A stretch of DNA of 64,000 bases from Desulfoarculaceae bacterium (GCA_019429465.1 JAHYIV010000013.1:1-64000); one strand, 5' to 3'. Numbered from the stretch's first letter, positions 9,341 through 20,049 are shown. Notes: generated by a model not told the origin, from the letters alone. A program made the numbers and translations.

Positions 9341-10174
9341 TCATGGAGATCCATCCGGCCTGATCCTGAGAAAAGAGGGAAACTTGGGACGACCTGATTT
9401 TAAGAAACCATAATACTTGAAGGTAATGATGGAACCGACCGGCGGAGGATTACCCCGCTCGTCATCACTGAATCCTGTTCCGATCTTGAACCTGATCTTA
9501 CCGGGTATCTCCACGAGCAGTGAACCAAGCCGCCCAAGATTTCTGCCCTTACCTCCGATATGAGCAATGACCGCTGCCTCCATATCAAGGAAACTTTTCA
9601 CTTTCAAGATCTCGTGGCTGCGTCCTCTGCTGTAGAGCGTGTCTGGTTTTCTGACAATCAGCCCCTCGCCACCCAGCTTCTCTACTTGTTGCAGTTCGGC
9701 CTGCAGCTGTCTTTTCTCCTGAACAGTCTTCTGCGGTATAACAAAGGCAAACGAGGAGGGATGTTTGTCAAACCAGTCCTTGGCCTTCTGTAGTCGCTGT
9801 ACAAACCCTCCAGCTTCCCGGGGCACATCAAATATAGCAAATTTGAGCTCCAGCCATCCGTCATGGGCTTGCTGCCTCTTAACAATGGCCACGGTTTTCT
9901 CAAAACTTCCTCGTCCTCCCCAGAGCTCTCCCTCGAGGGCAAAAGGAGGAAAGTTATGATAAAATGTTTCTGGCGCCTGCAAGGGATTACCATTCTTGCT
10001 GAGCAGTCTTTTCCCGTCCCAATACCCTCGAACCCCATCCAGTTTTTCACTGACCAGCCAGCCGGAAATGTCGACATCATCGGTATAGACCTGGGGAAGC
10101 ATAATATCCAGGGCATGTGAATTGAGCGGCAGGCATGAGACAAACAGCCATAAGCAGAGAATAATTTTCTTCAT
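9341..10174 (-). CDS. Secreted ATP-dependent DNA ligase (LigE/ATP-dependent ligase with signal peptide)
   Basis: A 277-residue minimal ATP-dependent DNA ligase. It opens with a Sec signal peptide (MKKIILCLWLFVSCLP...SHA), so the enzyme acts in the periplasm. The adenylation motif I is SEKLDGVRG with the nucleophilic Lys, followed by a LEGELWGGRG motif III-like segment, a GEGLIVRK motif IV, a LKVKSF motif V, and a short OB-fold ending KYYGFLKSGRPKFPSFLRIR. I chose the ATG at 10174 because a GGTGGAG site precedes it and the signal peptide begins there; upstream codons in the same frame give a charged non-signal stretch. Periplasmic Lig E enzymes are known from Gram-negative bacteria and have been linked to DNA uptake and extracellular DNA. 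It replaces nothing of the NAD-dependent LigA, which must be elsewhere. Confidence 0.88.
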   Translation of the reverse strand: MKKIILCLWLFVSCLPLNSHALDIMLPQVYTDDVDISGWLVSEKLDGVRGYWDGKRLLSKNGNPLQAPETFYHNFPPFALEGELWGGRGSFEKTVAIVKRQQAHDGWLELKFAIFDVPREAGGFVQRLQKAKDWFDKHPSSFAFVIPQKTVQEKRQLQAELQQVEKLGGEGLIVRKPDTLYSRGRSHEILKVKSFLDMEAAVIAHIGGKGRNLGRLGSLLVEIPGKIRFKIGTGFSDDERGNPPPVGSIITFKYYGFLKSGRPKFPSFLRIRPDGSP

Positions 10175-10293
10175 TGCTCCACCAAGATCCTGTTCCACAT
10201 TTCTTCTGGCTGGCATTTTTGTCTCATCGTTGAGTTTTTGCCTATCGCTATATACTCTTCTGCTTACCCTCCGGGTCAAAAGAGTATTCTATC

Positions 10294-10434
10294 ATGTTAT
10301 GGAAATCAAGCACTGACATTGGCAAGACCGACAGAGTTAAAACAAAATTCGGCCTTGAGAGATATGGTCTCCAGGGCGACGATATTGCTGCCTGCAACGA
10401 GTTAGAGCGAGAGAAAGAAGAATATGCAGGATAA
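10294..10434 (+). CDS. Possible 46-residue small protein
   Basis: An ATG at 10294 opens a 46-codon frame, MLWKSSTDIGKTD... to ...EKEEYAG, with a charged helical C-terminal half. Only a weak AAAAGAG precedes the start, and its stop codon overlaps the T tract of the tRNA-Met terminator on the other strand. It may be a real small protein, a remnant of a longer gene, or chance. Confidence 0.25.
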   Translation: MLWKSSTDIGKTDRVKTKFGLERYGLQGDDIAACNELEREKEEYAG

Positions 10435-10476
10435 AAAAAAGGCCTCTTACCGAGATATAATCTCAACAAGGGGCCT
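10433..10476 (-). terminator. Intrinsic terminator of the tRNA-Met gene
   Basis: On the minus strand a stem AGGCCCCTT...AAGAGGCCT, with an inner GAGAT/ATCTC helix, is followed by eight T residues. It lies 46 bp downstream of tRNA-Met. Confidence 0.8.
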
Positions 10477-10521
10477 CATATACTGAAAATATTTTCATCA
10501 TCTGAAAATATTTAATGATTC

Positions 10522-10598
10522 TGGTGGCGATGCAGGGAATTGAACCCCGGACACTACGGATATGAGCCGTATGCTCTAACCATCTGAGCTACATCGCC
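10522..10598 (-). tRNA. tRNA-Met (anticodon CAT), elongator type
   Basis: The minus strand starts GGCGATGTAGCTCAG and closes with CATCGCC plus A and an encoded CCA (10522-10524). The anticodon arm is ACGGCTCATATCCGT with CAT. The GGC...GTAGCTCAG start resembles elongator tRNA-Met; a tRNA-Ile(CAT) read by lysidine cannot be fully excluded from sequence alone. Confidence 0.9.
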
Positions 10599-10713
10599 AT
10601 TGATTTTGAGACGAGATAAATACCTCACCCCCCCCTCCATGTCAACCTATTTTTTCCTAAGGCCGCCCAGGAAGGTACAAAAAAAAAACGGAATCTCTCG
10701 TTAAACATACCAA

Positions 10714-10748
10714 CAGGGAAAGGACCTCAAAGCGAGTTCCTTTCCCTG
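10714..10748 (-). terminator. Hairpin downstream of groEL
   Basis: CAGGGAAAGGA (10714-10724) and TCCTTTCCCTG (10738-10748) form a perfect 11-bp stem 59 bp after the groEL stop. There is no T run, so the terminator call is moderate. Confidence 0.5.
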
Positions 10749-10806
10749 CTGATTCTTTCTTTCCTATCACATCCTGTCACAGCAGGAGAAGATAAAAAAA
10801 GTTTTT

Positions 10807-12823
<2,017 letters not shown>

Positions 12824-12925
12824 GTAGTTCCTCCGACACGATTTTATTTGAAGATTGGGCATCCGCCCCCTGCACTTTAACTGGAGTATCGATAACAGCA
12901 ACCGACCCCCTCGAAACTGGGCAAA

Positions 12926-12957
12926 ACTATAGGCTGGCTTTTGCAAAAATCAAGGGG
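12926..12957 (-). promoter_or_regulatory. Likely promoter of groES-groEL
   Basis: On the minus strand TTGATT (12953-12948) and TATAGT (12931-12926) are 16 bp apart, about 100 bp upstream of the groES start. The first box is part of CCCCTTGATT and the second of CCTATAGT, so a heat-shock sigma factor reading is also possible. I found no CIRCE inverted repeat (TTAGCACTC/GAGTGCTAA). Confidence 0.45.
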
Positions 12958-13053
12958 CGAATGTCAAAAAAAAACATCCGCCCCCTCACCTCATGTAGGC
13001 AGCTCTTTCCCGCAGAAACAGCGGCATCTAAACCTTTACCGCCCGCTCAAAGA

Positions 13054-14136
13054 TCAGCCGACCCGGGTTATCCACTTGAACGGATCTTCCTGCTTCCCGC
13101 TCTGAATCGCCTGCAACTCGTCAAACATTCGCTGGGCAAAGATACCCGTCCGACCACCGCTGATAACATACTTCCGGCCCTGATAACAGAGCTCACCAAT
13201 AGGCGAAATAACCGCTGCCGTGCCGGTGCCAAAGGCCTCGGTTAAGTTACCCTGGATACTCGCCGCGATCACCTCATCAATGGCAATTGGCCTCTCAACC
13301 ACATTCACGCCCCACTCCCGGGCCAGCCGGATTACCGAATCCCTGGTAATCCCGGGAAGGATGGAGCCGCCAAGCGGCGGTGTTACCAGCTCATCATTGA
13401 TCATGAAAAATATATTCGAGGTTCCCACCTCTTCCACGTACTTTCTCTCACAGGCATCCAGCCACAGCACCTGAGTATATCCAGCCCGATGCGCCTCCTC
13501 GGCCGCCATAATGCTGGCCGCGTAGTTACCGGCAGTCTTCACATGGCCGACCCCGCCTTTAACTGACCGCACATATTTATCGGTGACATAAATCTTGGTC
13601 GGGCCAAACCCTTCAGGGTAATAGGCCCCAACCGGACACATGATAATATAAAAATAATATTCCCCGGCCGGCCGAACCCCCAGGACCGGCTCCACGGCAA
13701 TCATGGTGGGCCGGATATACATGGTGGCGCCCGCAATCGTCGGGATCCAGTCCCGATCAAGATAGACAAGGGCCTTGAGGGCCTTAAAGACCTTGGCAAC
13801 CGGCAGACGGGGCATGCACATCCGCTGAGCCGAGACATTCATTCGCTCGATATTATCCTCAGGGCGGAAGAGATAGACCTGGCCGCCGTCTCCCTTGTAG
13901 GCCTTCAACCCCTCAAAGATAGCCTGACCATAATGAAAAACCATGGCCGCGGGATCCAGCCTGAACTCGTGATAAGGACAGATCTTGGCATCATGCCAGC
14001 CACTCTGCCGGTTCCATTTCATCAAAAACATATGATCAGTAAAATGCACTCCAAAACCAAGACTATCCTGGGCAGGCTTTTCTTTCAGTTGTTCTCCGCT
14101 TGCCTTCTCCAGCTCTATCTCAAGATTTTCCCACAT
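13054..14136 (-). CDS. ilvE: Branched-chain amino acid aminotransferase
   Basis: Pyridoxal-phosphate enzyme that transaminates the 2-oxo acids of valine, leucine and isoleucine with glutamate. At 360 residues it belongs to the longer BCAT type (as in eukaryotes and many bacteria) rather than the 309-residue E. coli form. Seen are FHYGQAIFEGLKAY, RPEDNIERMN, RPTMIAVEP, the PLP-lysine region GHVKTAGNYAAS, the VEEVGTSNIFF motif and PGITRDSVI. It stands alone between groES and a divergent transporter gene. Confidence 0.96.
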   Translation of the reverse strand: MWENLEIELEKASGEQLKEKPAQDSLGFGVHFTDHMFLMKWNRQSGWHDAKICPYHEFRLDPAAMVFHYGQAIFEGLKAYKGDGGQVYLFRPEDNIERMNVSAQRMCMPRLPVAKVFKALKALVYLDRDWIPTIAGATMYIRPTMIAVEPVLGVRPAGEYYFYIIMCPVGAYYPEGFGPTKIYVTDKYVRSVKGGVGHVKTAGNYAASIMAAEEAHRAGYTQVLWLDACERKYVEEVGTSNIFFMINDELVTPPLGGSILPGITRDSVIRLAREWGVNVVERPIAIDEVIAASIQGNLTEAFGTGTAAVISPIGELCYQGRKYVISGGRTGIFAQRMFDELQAIQSGKQEDPFKWITRVG

Positions 14137-14438
14137 GACAATTCCTTTTTTTTAAGTGCCGTTACGAAAAACCCATTCCATGCCGAACAATTTTCTGACG
14201 ACGGCCCTGGTCGCATATCGAGCCTGATACCACTGCTGCAAAAAGCAGCCTTCGTCTTATTTCTCTTTTCTTCAACCACATTAAACTATATAGTGAAATA
14301 CAATATATTACCAACCATGACGATTGCGACATGAAGCCCCGCAATTCCTTCTGAACTGTACTGAATTACTCAGCTATATAAGAAATTGCAACTTTATTTC
14401 TCATCTCCTGACCACCAACGACTCAAGCTCAACCTGCC

Positions 14439-15551
14439 ATGAACCATGACCAGCCCCTCCAAACCCCGAATTACCCCGCTCCAGATTCACTGGAGGCCCG
14501 TTATTTTCTTCTGATCTTTTGCATTTCGACCCTCTTTCTGGGACGCATCCTCTGGCCCTTCTGGTCCATCCTGGTTCTCTCATTCCTGCTGGCCAGTCTG
14601 TTCAGGCCGATCTATACTTTTTTAAACCACAGACGGATCTCGGCGACCTTTGCTTCCATCCTTACCTGCACCCTGATCGTTGTTATTGTCTTCATCCCTC
14701 TCCTCTTTTTTATTGGCGCACTGTCCAACGAGGCCTTCTCTCTTTACCAATGGGCACGAGATGCAGGCATCGGACCTAAGATGCATTCATTCCTTTACCA
14801 AAGCCCAATCGTTGGCCAGGTTCAGACCTATCTTCATGAAATCGGGCTGAACTTTGAGCCGGCACAACTGACGAACACCCTGTCAGATATTGTTAAGGCC
14901 GGCGGCCTTTTTCTCTACAATCAGGCAAGCTCCTGGGCAGGAAACATCCTGCAATTCCTTGCTCTCTTCGTCATGATGATCCTGATCATCTTCTTTCTGC
15001 TCATTGAGCAGGAAAAACTTGTTGCTTTTATTATTCGCATTTCGCCGCTCCCAGACAATGAAGACCGACTCCTTCTTGCCAAATTTGAAGAAATCGCCAA
15101 TGCCATCCTCAAGGGAAACATCATCTGCGGACTGATCCAGGGCACCATTGCCGGTTCAGTCTTTGCCATACTCGGCCTCAACGCCCCTATCCTCTGGGGT
15201 TGCATTATGGCAGTTCTGGCCTTTCTTCCGATCTTCGGCATCGGTCTGGTAATGGTACCTGCCGCCTTGATCCTGACCATCAATGGCAGACCTGGCGCGG
15301 GAATATTTCTGTTCTTTTTTTATATGCTCCTCTCCTTTTCCATCGAATACCTGGTAAAACCAAAAATGGTGGGAGGACAGGTCAAAATGCACACCCTGCT
15401 GGTCTTTCTTTCGCTCATAGGAGGACTCAGCGTCTATGGGGTGCTTGGCATTATCTACGGGCCATTGATCGTCACTGCCTTTCTGACCCTGTCGGATCTT
15501 TATCTGGCAAGATATGATTTTTCGTCACAAAGGAATCACGACCAGGAATGA
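14439..15551 (+). CDS. AI-2E family transporter (PerM/YdiK-like membrane protein)
   Basis: An inner-membrane protein of 370 residues with about eight hydrophobic segments: a pair near residues 20-60, one near 75-100, a long one near 160-190, and a cluster from about 215 to 350. The family hallmarks are visible: QASSWAGNILQFLALFVMM, a loop starting PLPDNEDRLLLAKFEE..ANAILKGN, GLIQGTIAGSVFAILGL, LWGCIMAVLAFLPIFGIGLV, and VKPKMVGGQVKMHTLLVFLSLIGGLSVYGVLGIIYGP. Members of this family have been tied to autoinducer-2 export or Na+/H+ exchange, but most have no proven substrate. The start lacks a strong ribosome site; no better start is nearby. Confidence 0.9.
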   Translation: MNHDQPLQTPNYPAPDSLEARYFLLIFCISTLFLGRILWPFWSILVLSFLLASLFRPIYTFLNHRRISATFASILTCTLIVVIVFIPLLFFIGALSNEAFSLYQWARDAGIGPKMHSFLYQSPIVGQVQTYLHEIGLNFEPAQLTNTLSDIVKAGGLFLYNQASSWAGNILQFLALFVMMILIIFFLLIEQEKLVAFIIRISPLPDNEDRLLLAKFEEIANAILKGNIICGLIQGTIAGSVFAILGLNAPILWGCIMAVLAFLPIFGIGLVMVPAALILTINGRPGAGIFLFFFYMLLSFSIEYLVKPKMVGGQVKMHTLLVFLSLIGGLSVYGVLGIIYGPLIVTAFLTLSDLYLARYDFSSQRNHDQE

Positions 15552-15620
15552 CGATTGCAGCATGCTGGGAGATATCCAGAGGCAAGAAAGAAGACAAAAA
15601 AAACGGGGAGGGGAAAAAAG

Positions 15621-15652
15621 AAAAAGGCCAAACACCATATAAGTGTTTGGCC
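15621..15652 (-). terminator. Intrinsic terminator after tRNA-Pro
   Basis: GGCCAAACAC (15626-15635) and GTGTTTGGCC (15643-15652) form a perfect 10-bp stem, followed on the minus strand by TTTTTC. It lies 14 bp downstream of tRNA-Pro. Confidence 0.85.
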
Positions 15653-15666
15653 TCTGATCTGATGAA

Positions 15667-15744
15667 TGGTCGGGGCGGCAGGATTCGAACCTGCGGCCTC
15701 CTGCTCCCAAGGCAGGCGCGCTAACCAGGCTGCGCTACGCCCCG
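15667..15744 (-). tRNA. tRNA-Pro (anticodon TGG)
   Basis: The minus strand starts CGGGGCGTAGCGCAGCCTGG and ends GCCCCG with A and an encoded CCA (15667-15669). The anticodon loop CTTGGGA gives TGG. The unusual first base C paired with G at the acceptor end is normal for bacterial tRNA-Pro. Confidence 0.96.
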
Positions 15745-15754
15745 ACACAATAAT

Positions 15755-15782
15755 AAAAAAAAGTCCGATCTAAATCAGACTT
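15755..15782 (-). terminator. Terminator between tRNA-Asn and tRNA-Pro
   Basis: On the minus strand AAGTCTGAT and ATCGGACTT pair around TTAG with one mismatch and are followed by eight T residues. This suggests that tRNA-Asn and tRNA-Pro are separate transcripts. Confidence 0.7.
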
Positions 15783-15790
15783 GATAATTC

Positions 15791-15866
15791 TGGCTCCTCG
15801 GGACGGATTCGAACCGCCGACAGGGTGATTAACAGTCACCTGCTCTACCAGCTGAGCTACCGAGGA
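15791..15866 (-). tRNA. tRNA-Asn (anticodon GTT)
   Basis: The minus strand starts TCCTCGGTAGCTCAGCTGG and closes with CCGAGGA, G and an encoded CCA (15791-15793). The anticodon loop CTGTTAA gives GTT. Confidence 0.96.
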
Positions 15867-16060
15867 TTATTTTGAGACACGTATATCATATTCAGCAGGG
15901 CTTCGTCAACACATTAATACACATTTTCCGCGATGAAGATAACGAACGGGGGAACAAACAGGGACAGAAGCAGATAATGACTTCATTTTTTTGCTCCGCA
16001 TAACCCAATTTCTCTCTGAGACTACAAGCCCTTTCAGAACACGGCCTTTCAAAAAGGAAC

Positions 16061-16214
16061 GCAACTATCCAGCTTAATGCCGGGAAAATGCCAAAACACA
16101 TGTCACGTAACTATCCAGCAGTGCCTCATATGCGAGAAAGAGGCCTGCGAAGTGTACTGATTCGTACATAAGCAGGCCGATGACGAAGCAGATGAGGTGC
16201 TGCTGGATAGTTAC
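16061..16214. repeat. GTAACTATCCAGC repeat cluster next to pyk
   Basis: The 13-mer G(C/T)AACTATCCAGC occurs at 16061 and 16107 as a direct repeat 46 bp apart, and inverted (GCTGGATAGTTAC) at 16202-16214. Positions 16107-16214 form a long imperfect palindrome with nested arms (AGTGCCTCAT/GATGAGGTGCT, GGCCTGC/GCAGGCC). Positions 16061-16116 recur in reverse orientation at 44362-44417 with one difference in 56. The element ends 10 bp before the pyk start codon. Confidence 0.8.
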
Positions 16215-16224
16215 AAAGGAACAA

Positions 16225-17652
16225 ATGAAACTTCGCACCAATAAGACAAAAATCATCGCCACCATAGGACCTGCCTCCGACAATGTGGAGACCCTGACCC
16301 AGATGATCAAGGCAGGGATGAACATTGCCCGACTTAATTTCTCCCACGGAACCTTCTCCGCCCACCGCCGGACCATAGCCAAGATCCGGGAGACGGCCAG
16401 CCTGTGCGGCTGCCGGGTCGCCATTATGGCAGACCTCCCAGGCCCCAAGATGCGTATCGGCGTCATTGCCAATGAACCTGTCCTGCTGAAGACCGGAGAG
16501 AGCTTCACCCTGACCACCGAGGACATCCTCGGCAATGGCCGCCGGGTCTCAGTCAGCTACCAGGAGCTCCCGCAGGCGGTCACGGCAGGCGACATCCTCT
16601 TTCTCGATGATGGCTTCATTCAACTCATGGTTGTTTCCGTGCAGGGCCAGGAAGTGCACTGCCTTGTCCAGGTCGGCGGCAGATTGCGCTCTCGCAAGGG
16701 GCTCAATCTGCCGGGCATTGATCTCGGCATCTCGGCCTTTACCGCCCATGACCGCAAGTGCCTGAAATTTGCCCTGAGGCATGGGGTGGATGCCATCAGC
16801 CAATCATTTGTCGCCAGCGAGGACGACCTCAAGGATGTCAGAGAAACGGCCAGAGAACTGGGCTATGCCCCCTTTATCATCGCCAAGATCGAACGCTCGG
16901 CCGCCCTCGATCATCTTGATGCCATCCTGCAGGCTGCTGACGGTGTGATGATCGCGCGCGGCGACTTGGGGGTTGAGATTCCCATCGAGAAGATAGCGAT
17001 CACCCAGAAGACAATCATGACTTTGGCCCGGAAGGCGGGCAAACCGGTGATCACCGCCACCCAGATGCTTGAATCGATGACCACCAACCGCAGACCCACC
17101 CGGGCCGAGGCCACGGATGTGGCCAATGCCATCCTCGACGGTACGGACTGCATCATGCTCTCCGGAGAATCCGCCATGGGCGACTACCCCGTGGAGGCAG
17201 TGGCCATGCTGGCCTCCATCGGCGCCTCGATCGAGAACTTCCGCCCTGACTGCCCGCTCAAAAGGCAGCTCGCGCTCGACAGCCACTGGAAAAAGGCCGC
17301 CACCAGCCTCATCGCCCTGGCCGTGGACTCCACCATCGAACGGATAGAACCGGCATTCCTGATCATTCCCACCCAATCAGGGGCCACGGCCCGCAATATC
17401 GCCCGCTTCCGCCATAAGGTATGGACCTTTGCCATCTCCAGCTCGGAGAAGACCTGTCAGCAGCTCCTTTTTTCCTACGGCGTGCATCCCCTGCACGCCT
17501 CTCCCATGCCTGAAGAGTGGAACCGGTTTGCCGACGAACTGCAACAACGCTATGCGCTGCCAGGCGACTTTTCCATCCTGACGGAAGGCCCATCCCCGCT
17601 CCACCCGGACGCAAATTACCGCATGGAACTCCTCCCGCTGGGGGCAGTGTAA
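16225..17652 (+). CDS. pyk: Pyruvate kinase
   Basis: Glycolytic enzyme that makes pyruvate and ATP from phosphoenolpyruvate and ADP. The 475-residue product shows TKIIATIGPAS at the start, MIKAGMNIARLNFSHG, ADLPGPKMRIG, the catalytic FIIAKIER with its Lys, GVMIARGDLGVEIP, and VITATQMLESM, then a C-terminal domain with PTQSGATARNIARFR. I chose the ATG at 16225 (MKLRTNK) because AAAGGAAC precedes it and the homologues begin there; the longer in-frame start at 16180 would read through a dispersed palindromic repeat that abuts this ribosome site. Confidence 0.96.
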   Translation: MKLRTNKTKIIATIGPASDNVETLTQMIKAGMNIARLNFSHGTFSAHRRTIAKIRETASLCGCRVAIMADLPGPKMRIGVIANEPVLLKTGESFTLTTEDILGNGRRVSVSYQELPQAVTAGDILFLDDGFIQLMVVSVQGQEVHCLVQVGGRLRSRKGLNLPGIDLGISAFTAHDRKCLKFALRHGVDAISQSFVASEDDLKDVRETARELGYAPFIIAKIERSAALDHLDAILQAADGVMIARGDLGVEIPIEKIAITQKTIMTLARKAGKPVITATQMLESMTTNRRPTRAEATDVANAILDGTDCIMLSGESAMGDYPVEAVAMLASIGASIENFRPDCPLKRQLALDSHWKKAATSLIALAVDSTIERIEPAFLIIPTQSGATARNIARFRHKVWTFAISSSEKTCQQLLFSYGVHPLHASPMPEEWNRFADELQQRYALPGDFSILTEGPSPLHPDANYRMELLPLGAV

Positions 17653-17689
17653 GGCAGGACAGGAGAAGCGGGAAAGATCGAGAGACAGG

Positions 17690-17731
17690 CGCGGCTTCCC
17701 TCTCAGGGATCAGCCTTGAGGAGAAGCCGCG
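17690..17731 (+). terminator. Hairpin downstream of pyk
   Basis: CGCGGCTTC (17690-17698) pairs with GAAGCCGCG (17723-17731), with further partial pairing of CCTC and GAGG inside. It lies 38 bp after the pyk stop and before the convergent ABC-F gene; no T run follows. Confidence 0.5.
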
Positions 17732-17785
17732 ATGATAAAGACAAGCAGCGGAGGTGTCGATCGCAACGCTTAGCGTTGAACGGAA

Positions 17786-19399
17786 TCAGGCAAACTGCTC
17801 CCGCATCCGGGCCACGGATTCATCCTCCAGATAATCATCAAAGGGCATCATCTTGTCAATAACACCGCCGGGCAGAAACTCGACAATCCTGTTGGCCACC
17901 GAGGTCACAAACTGATGATCATGGGAGGAAAAAAGCAGCACCTCGGGAAAGGCAATGAGCGCGTCATTGAGGGCGGTGATCGATTCCAGGTCAAGATGGT
18001 TGGTCGGTTCATCGAGGATCAGGGCATTGGCATCCGAGAGCATCATCTTGGAGAGCATGCAGCGTACCCGCTCCCCCCCTGAAAGGACGCTGGTCTTCTT
18101 CAGGGCCTCATCGCCCGAGAAGAGCATCTTGCCGAGAAAACCCCGGGCAAAGGTCTCACCCTCGGTGATCGGGGTATACTGCCCCAGCCAGTCCACCAGC
18201 GGCATATCCTGGGTAAAATAAGCGCTGTTATCCATGGGAAAATAGGAATGGCTCATGGTCACCCCCCAGCGGAAGGTGCCGCTGTCCGCTTCGAGCTCGC
18301 CGGCCAGGATCTGAAAGAAGGTGGTCTTGGCCACACTATTGATGCCGACAAAGGCGACCTTATCGCCCTGGTTCAGGGTAAAATCGAAATCCTGAAACAG
18401 AGAGACCCCGTCAACGGACTTGGAGAGCCCCTTGACCTCAAGGATGATATCACCACAGGGGCGGCCCGCCTTGAAGGAGATAAAGGGGTACTTCCGGGAA
18501 GAAACGGGCATGTCGTCAATCTGCAGCTTATCGAGCAGCTTTTTCCGTGAGGTGGCCTGCTTGGACTTGGAGGCATTGGCGGAAAAGCGGAGGATAAACT
18601 CCTTGAGCTCCTTGGCCTTGTCCGTCACCTTCTTATTGTCGCTCTGCCGCTGCTTCAGACTGAGCTGGCTGGCCTGATACCAGAAGTCATAGTTGCCGAC
18701 ATAGACCTTGATCTTGCCGAAATCGATGTCGGCCACGTGGGTGCAGACCTGATTGAGAAAATGACGATCATGGGAGACGATGATCACCGTATTCTGGAAA
18801 CGGGCCAGGAAGTCCTCCAGCCAGGTGATCGACTGGAGATCCAGATGGTTGGTCGGCTCATCGAGCAGCAGGATGTCGGGGTTGCCGAACAGGGCCTGGG
18901 CCAGCAGCACCCGCACCTTTTCACCACCCTCCAGCTCCTTCATCTTTTTGTGCAGAAGCTCTTCGGTGATCCCCAGACCGCTGAGGAGCACAGAGGCCTC
19001 TGACTCGGCCTCGTAGCCATTCATCTCGCCGAATTCAGCCTCCAGTTCTCCGCTGCGGATGCCGTCCTCCTCGCTGAAGTCGGCCTTGGCATAAAGGGCC
19101 TCGCGCTCGGCCATCAAATCGTATAAACGGATATGCCCCTTGATCACCGTATTGAGCACGGTCTCCTCGTCAAAAGCGAAATGGTCCTGCCGGAGCATGG
19201 CGATCCGCTCGCGGGAGCCAACCGCTATTTCCCCCTTGTCCGGTGGAAAATCTCCGGCCAGGATCTTCAGAAAGGTCGACTTCCCGGCCCCGTTGGCGCC
19301 GATCAGCCCATAACAGTTCCCCGGAACAAACTTGATATTGACATCTTGAAAAATAACCCTCTTGCCATAGGAGAGGGCAACATTGGAAGCATTGATCAT
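17786..19399 (-). CDS. ybiT: ABC-F family ATPase, YbiT type
   Basis: A soluble twin-ATPase protein that binds the ribosome E site and assists stalled translation; it is not a transporter. The 537-residue protein has a normal first cassette (Walker A GANGAGKST near residue 35, EGGEKVRV signature, LLLDEPTNHLDL), the linker with FSANASKSKQATSRKK that is diagnostic of the YbiT group, and a second cassette with LSGGERVRCM and LILDEPTNHLDL. The second Walker A reads GINSVAKTT: the Gly before the Lys is Ala and the usual NG is NS, so it departs from the GxxGxGK[ST] consensus. Whether that is a trait of this subgroup I cannot tell. It is monocistronic and convergent with pyk. Confidence 0.92.
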   Translation of the reverse strand: MINASNVALSYGKRVIFQDVNIKFVPGNCYGLIGANGAGKSTFLKILAGDFPPDKGEIAVGSRERIAMLRQDHFAFDEETVLNTVIKGHIRLYDLMAEREALYAKADFSEEDGIRSGELEAEFGEMNGYEAESEASVLLSGLGITEELLHKKMKELEGGEKVRVLLAQALFGNPDILLLDEPTNHLDLQSITWLEDFLARFQNTVIIVSHDRHFLNQVCTHVADIDFGKIKVYVGNYDFWYQASQLSLKQRQSDNKKVTDKAKELKEFILRFSANASKSKQATSRKKLLDKLQIDDMPVSSRKYPFISFKAGRPCGDIILEVKGLSKSVDGVSLFQDFDFTLNQGDKVAFVGINSVAKTTFFQILAGELEADSGTFRWGVTMSHSYFPMDNSAYFTQDMPLVDWLGQYTPITEGETFARGFLGKMLFSGDEALKKTSVLSGGERVRCMLSKMMLSDANALILDEPTNHLDLESITALNDALIAFPEVLLFSSHDHQFVTSVANRIVEFLPGGVIDKMMPFDDYLEDESVARMREQFA

Positions 19400-19858
19400 A
19401 ATAAAATCTCTTTTCAGATAAAGGTATCGGTGAGTCTAGGAGCCTGCCCGCAAATAATTTGGACAACTCTGCGCACTGAGTGAAAAAACATAAATTTTAG
19501 CACGAGGAGAGACGGAGGTGCAAGTTTAATTTTAGTGCCTTACAGATTGTTTTCTTGTTTTTTTGCAAGAAAATAATCTGCGAAAGGCACTTATCCCGTT
19601 CATCGGGGTTTGAAAAAAGAACTATATTCATCCCGCCACGGAAAGCAAGCAACCGCTCCGAAAACCTTCTGCACCGACCCCTTGAGGGGATTCAGAGATG
19701 GGGAAAAGGAGGCTCGAGTGGGATTGATCGTGCGACGCAGCCGCATTTGGCCCGGATGCAATTTCTTATCCATCCAATGCTGGTTTTCTCTTCCAACAAT
19801 GGTTACTGTTGCCGCTTAAGATTAACCATTTCTTTAACTCCTTTTCCTCTAAGGGACT
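19400..19858. other. Intergenic region with one strong hairpin, no gene
   Basis: Between the divergent ABC-F and sulfatase genes. A stem-loop at 19534-19591 pairs AGTGCCTT with AAGGCACT and, inside it, GTTTTCTTG with CAAGAAAAT. Reading frames here have no ribosome site and run into the repeat at 19859-20025, so I see no gene. Confidence 0.5.
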
Positions 19859-20025
19859 CGGAAAATACTGATGTACCTGAATTGCGACTGGATTTGGGCC
19901 GGATTTGGCTGCACCGATTGAGTAAAACCGCAGATGTAGTTGCGCTACATTGAGGATTTTGCGATTGAAGTGCGGTCAAAGATGGCCCGAAGACGGGAAG
20001 CAAGATGGTATGTCAGTATTTTCCG
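19859..20025. repeat. Structured repeat element with conserved core and locus-specific arms, copy 2
   Basis: A 167-bp unit bounded by inverted arms (19859-19878 and 20006-20025, 17 of 20 pairs) whose sequence is unrelated to the arms of copy 1 at 7354-7531. The core is clearly homologous to copy 1. The inner hairpin is ATGTAG/CTACAT here, against ACGTAG/CTACGT in copy 1. It ends 24 bp before the sulfatase start codon. Confidence 0.75.
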
Positions 20026-20049
20026 CGTCTTTAAAGCGTCTCACCACAC

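Noticed and set aside
16061-16120. Two direct repeats of 13 bp with a 33-bp spacer, considered as a CRISPR remnant
   Set aside because: Only two units, repeats too short, same spacer at the distant copy, and a palindrome follows. It behaves like a dispersed element.
19555-19953. 132-codon plus-strand frame
   Set aside because: It crosses a hairpin and runs into the structured repeat at 19859, and has no ribosome site.
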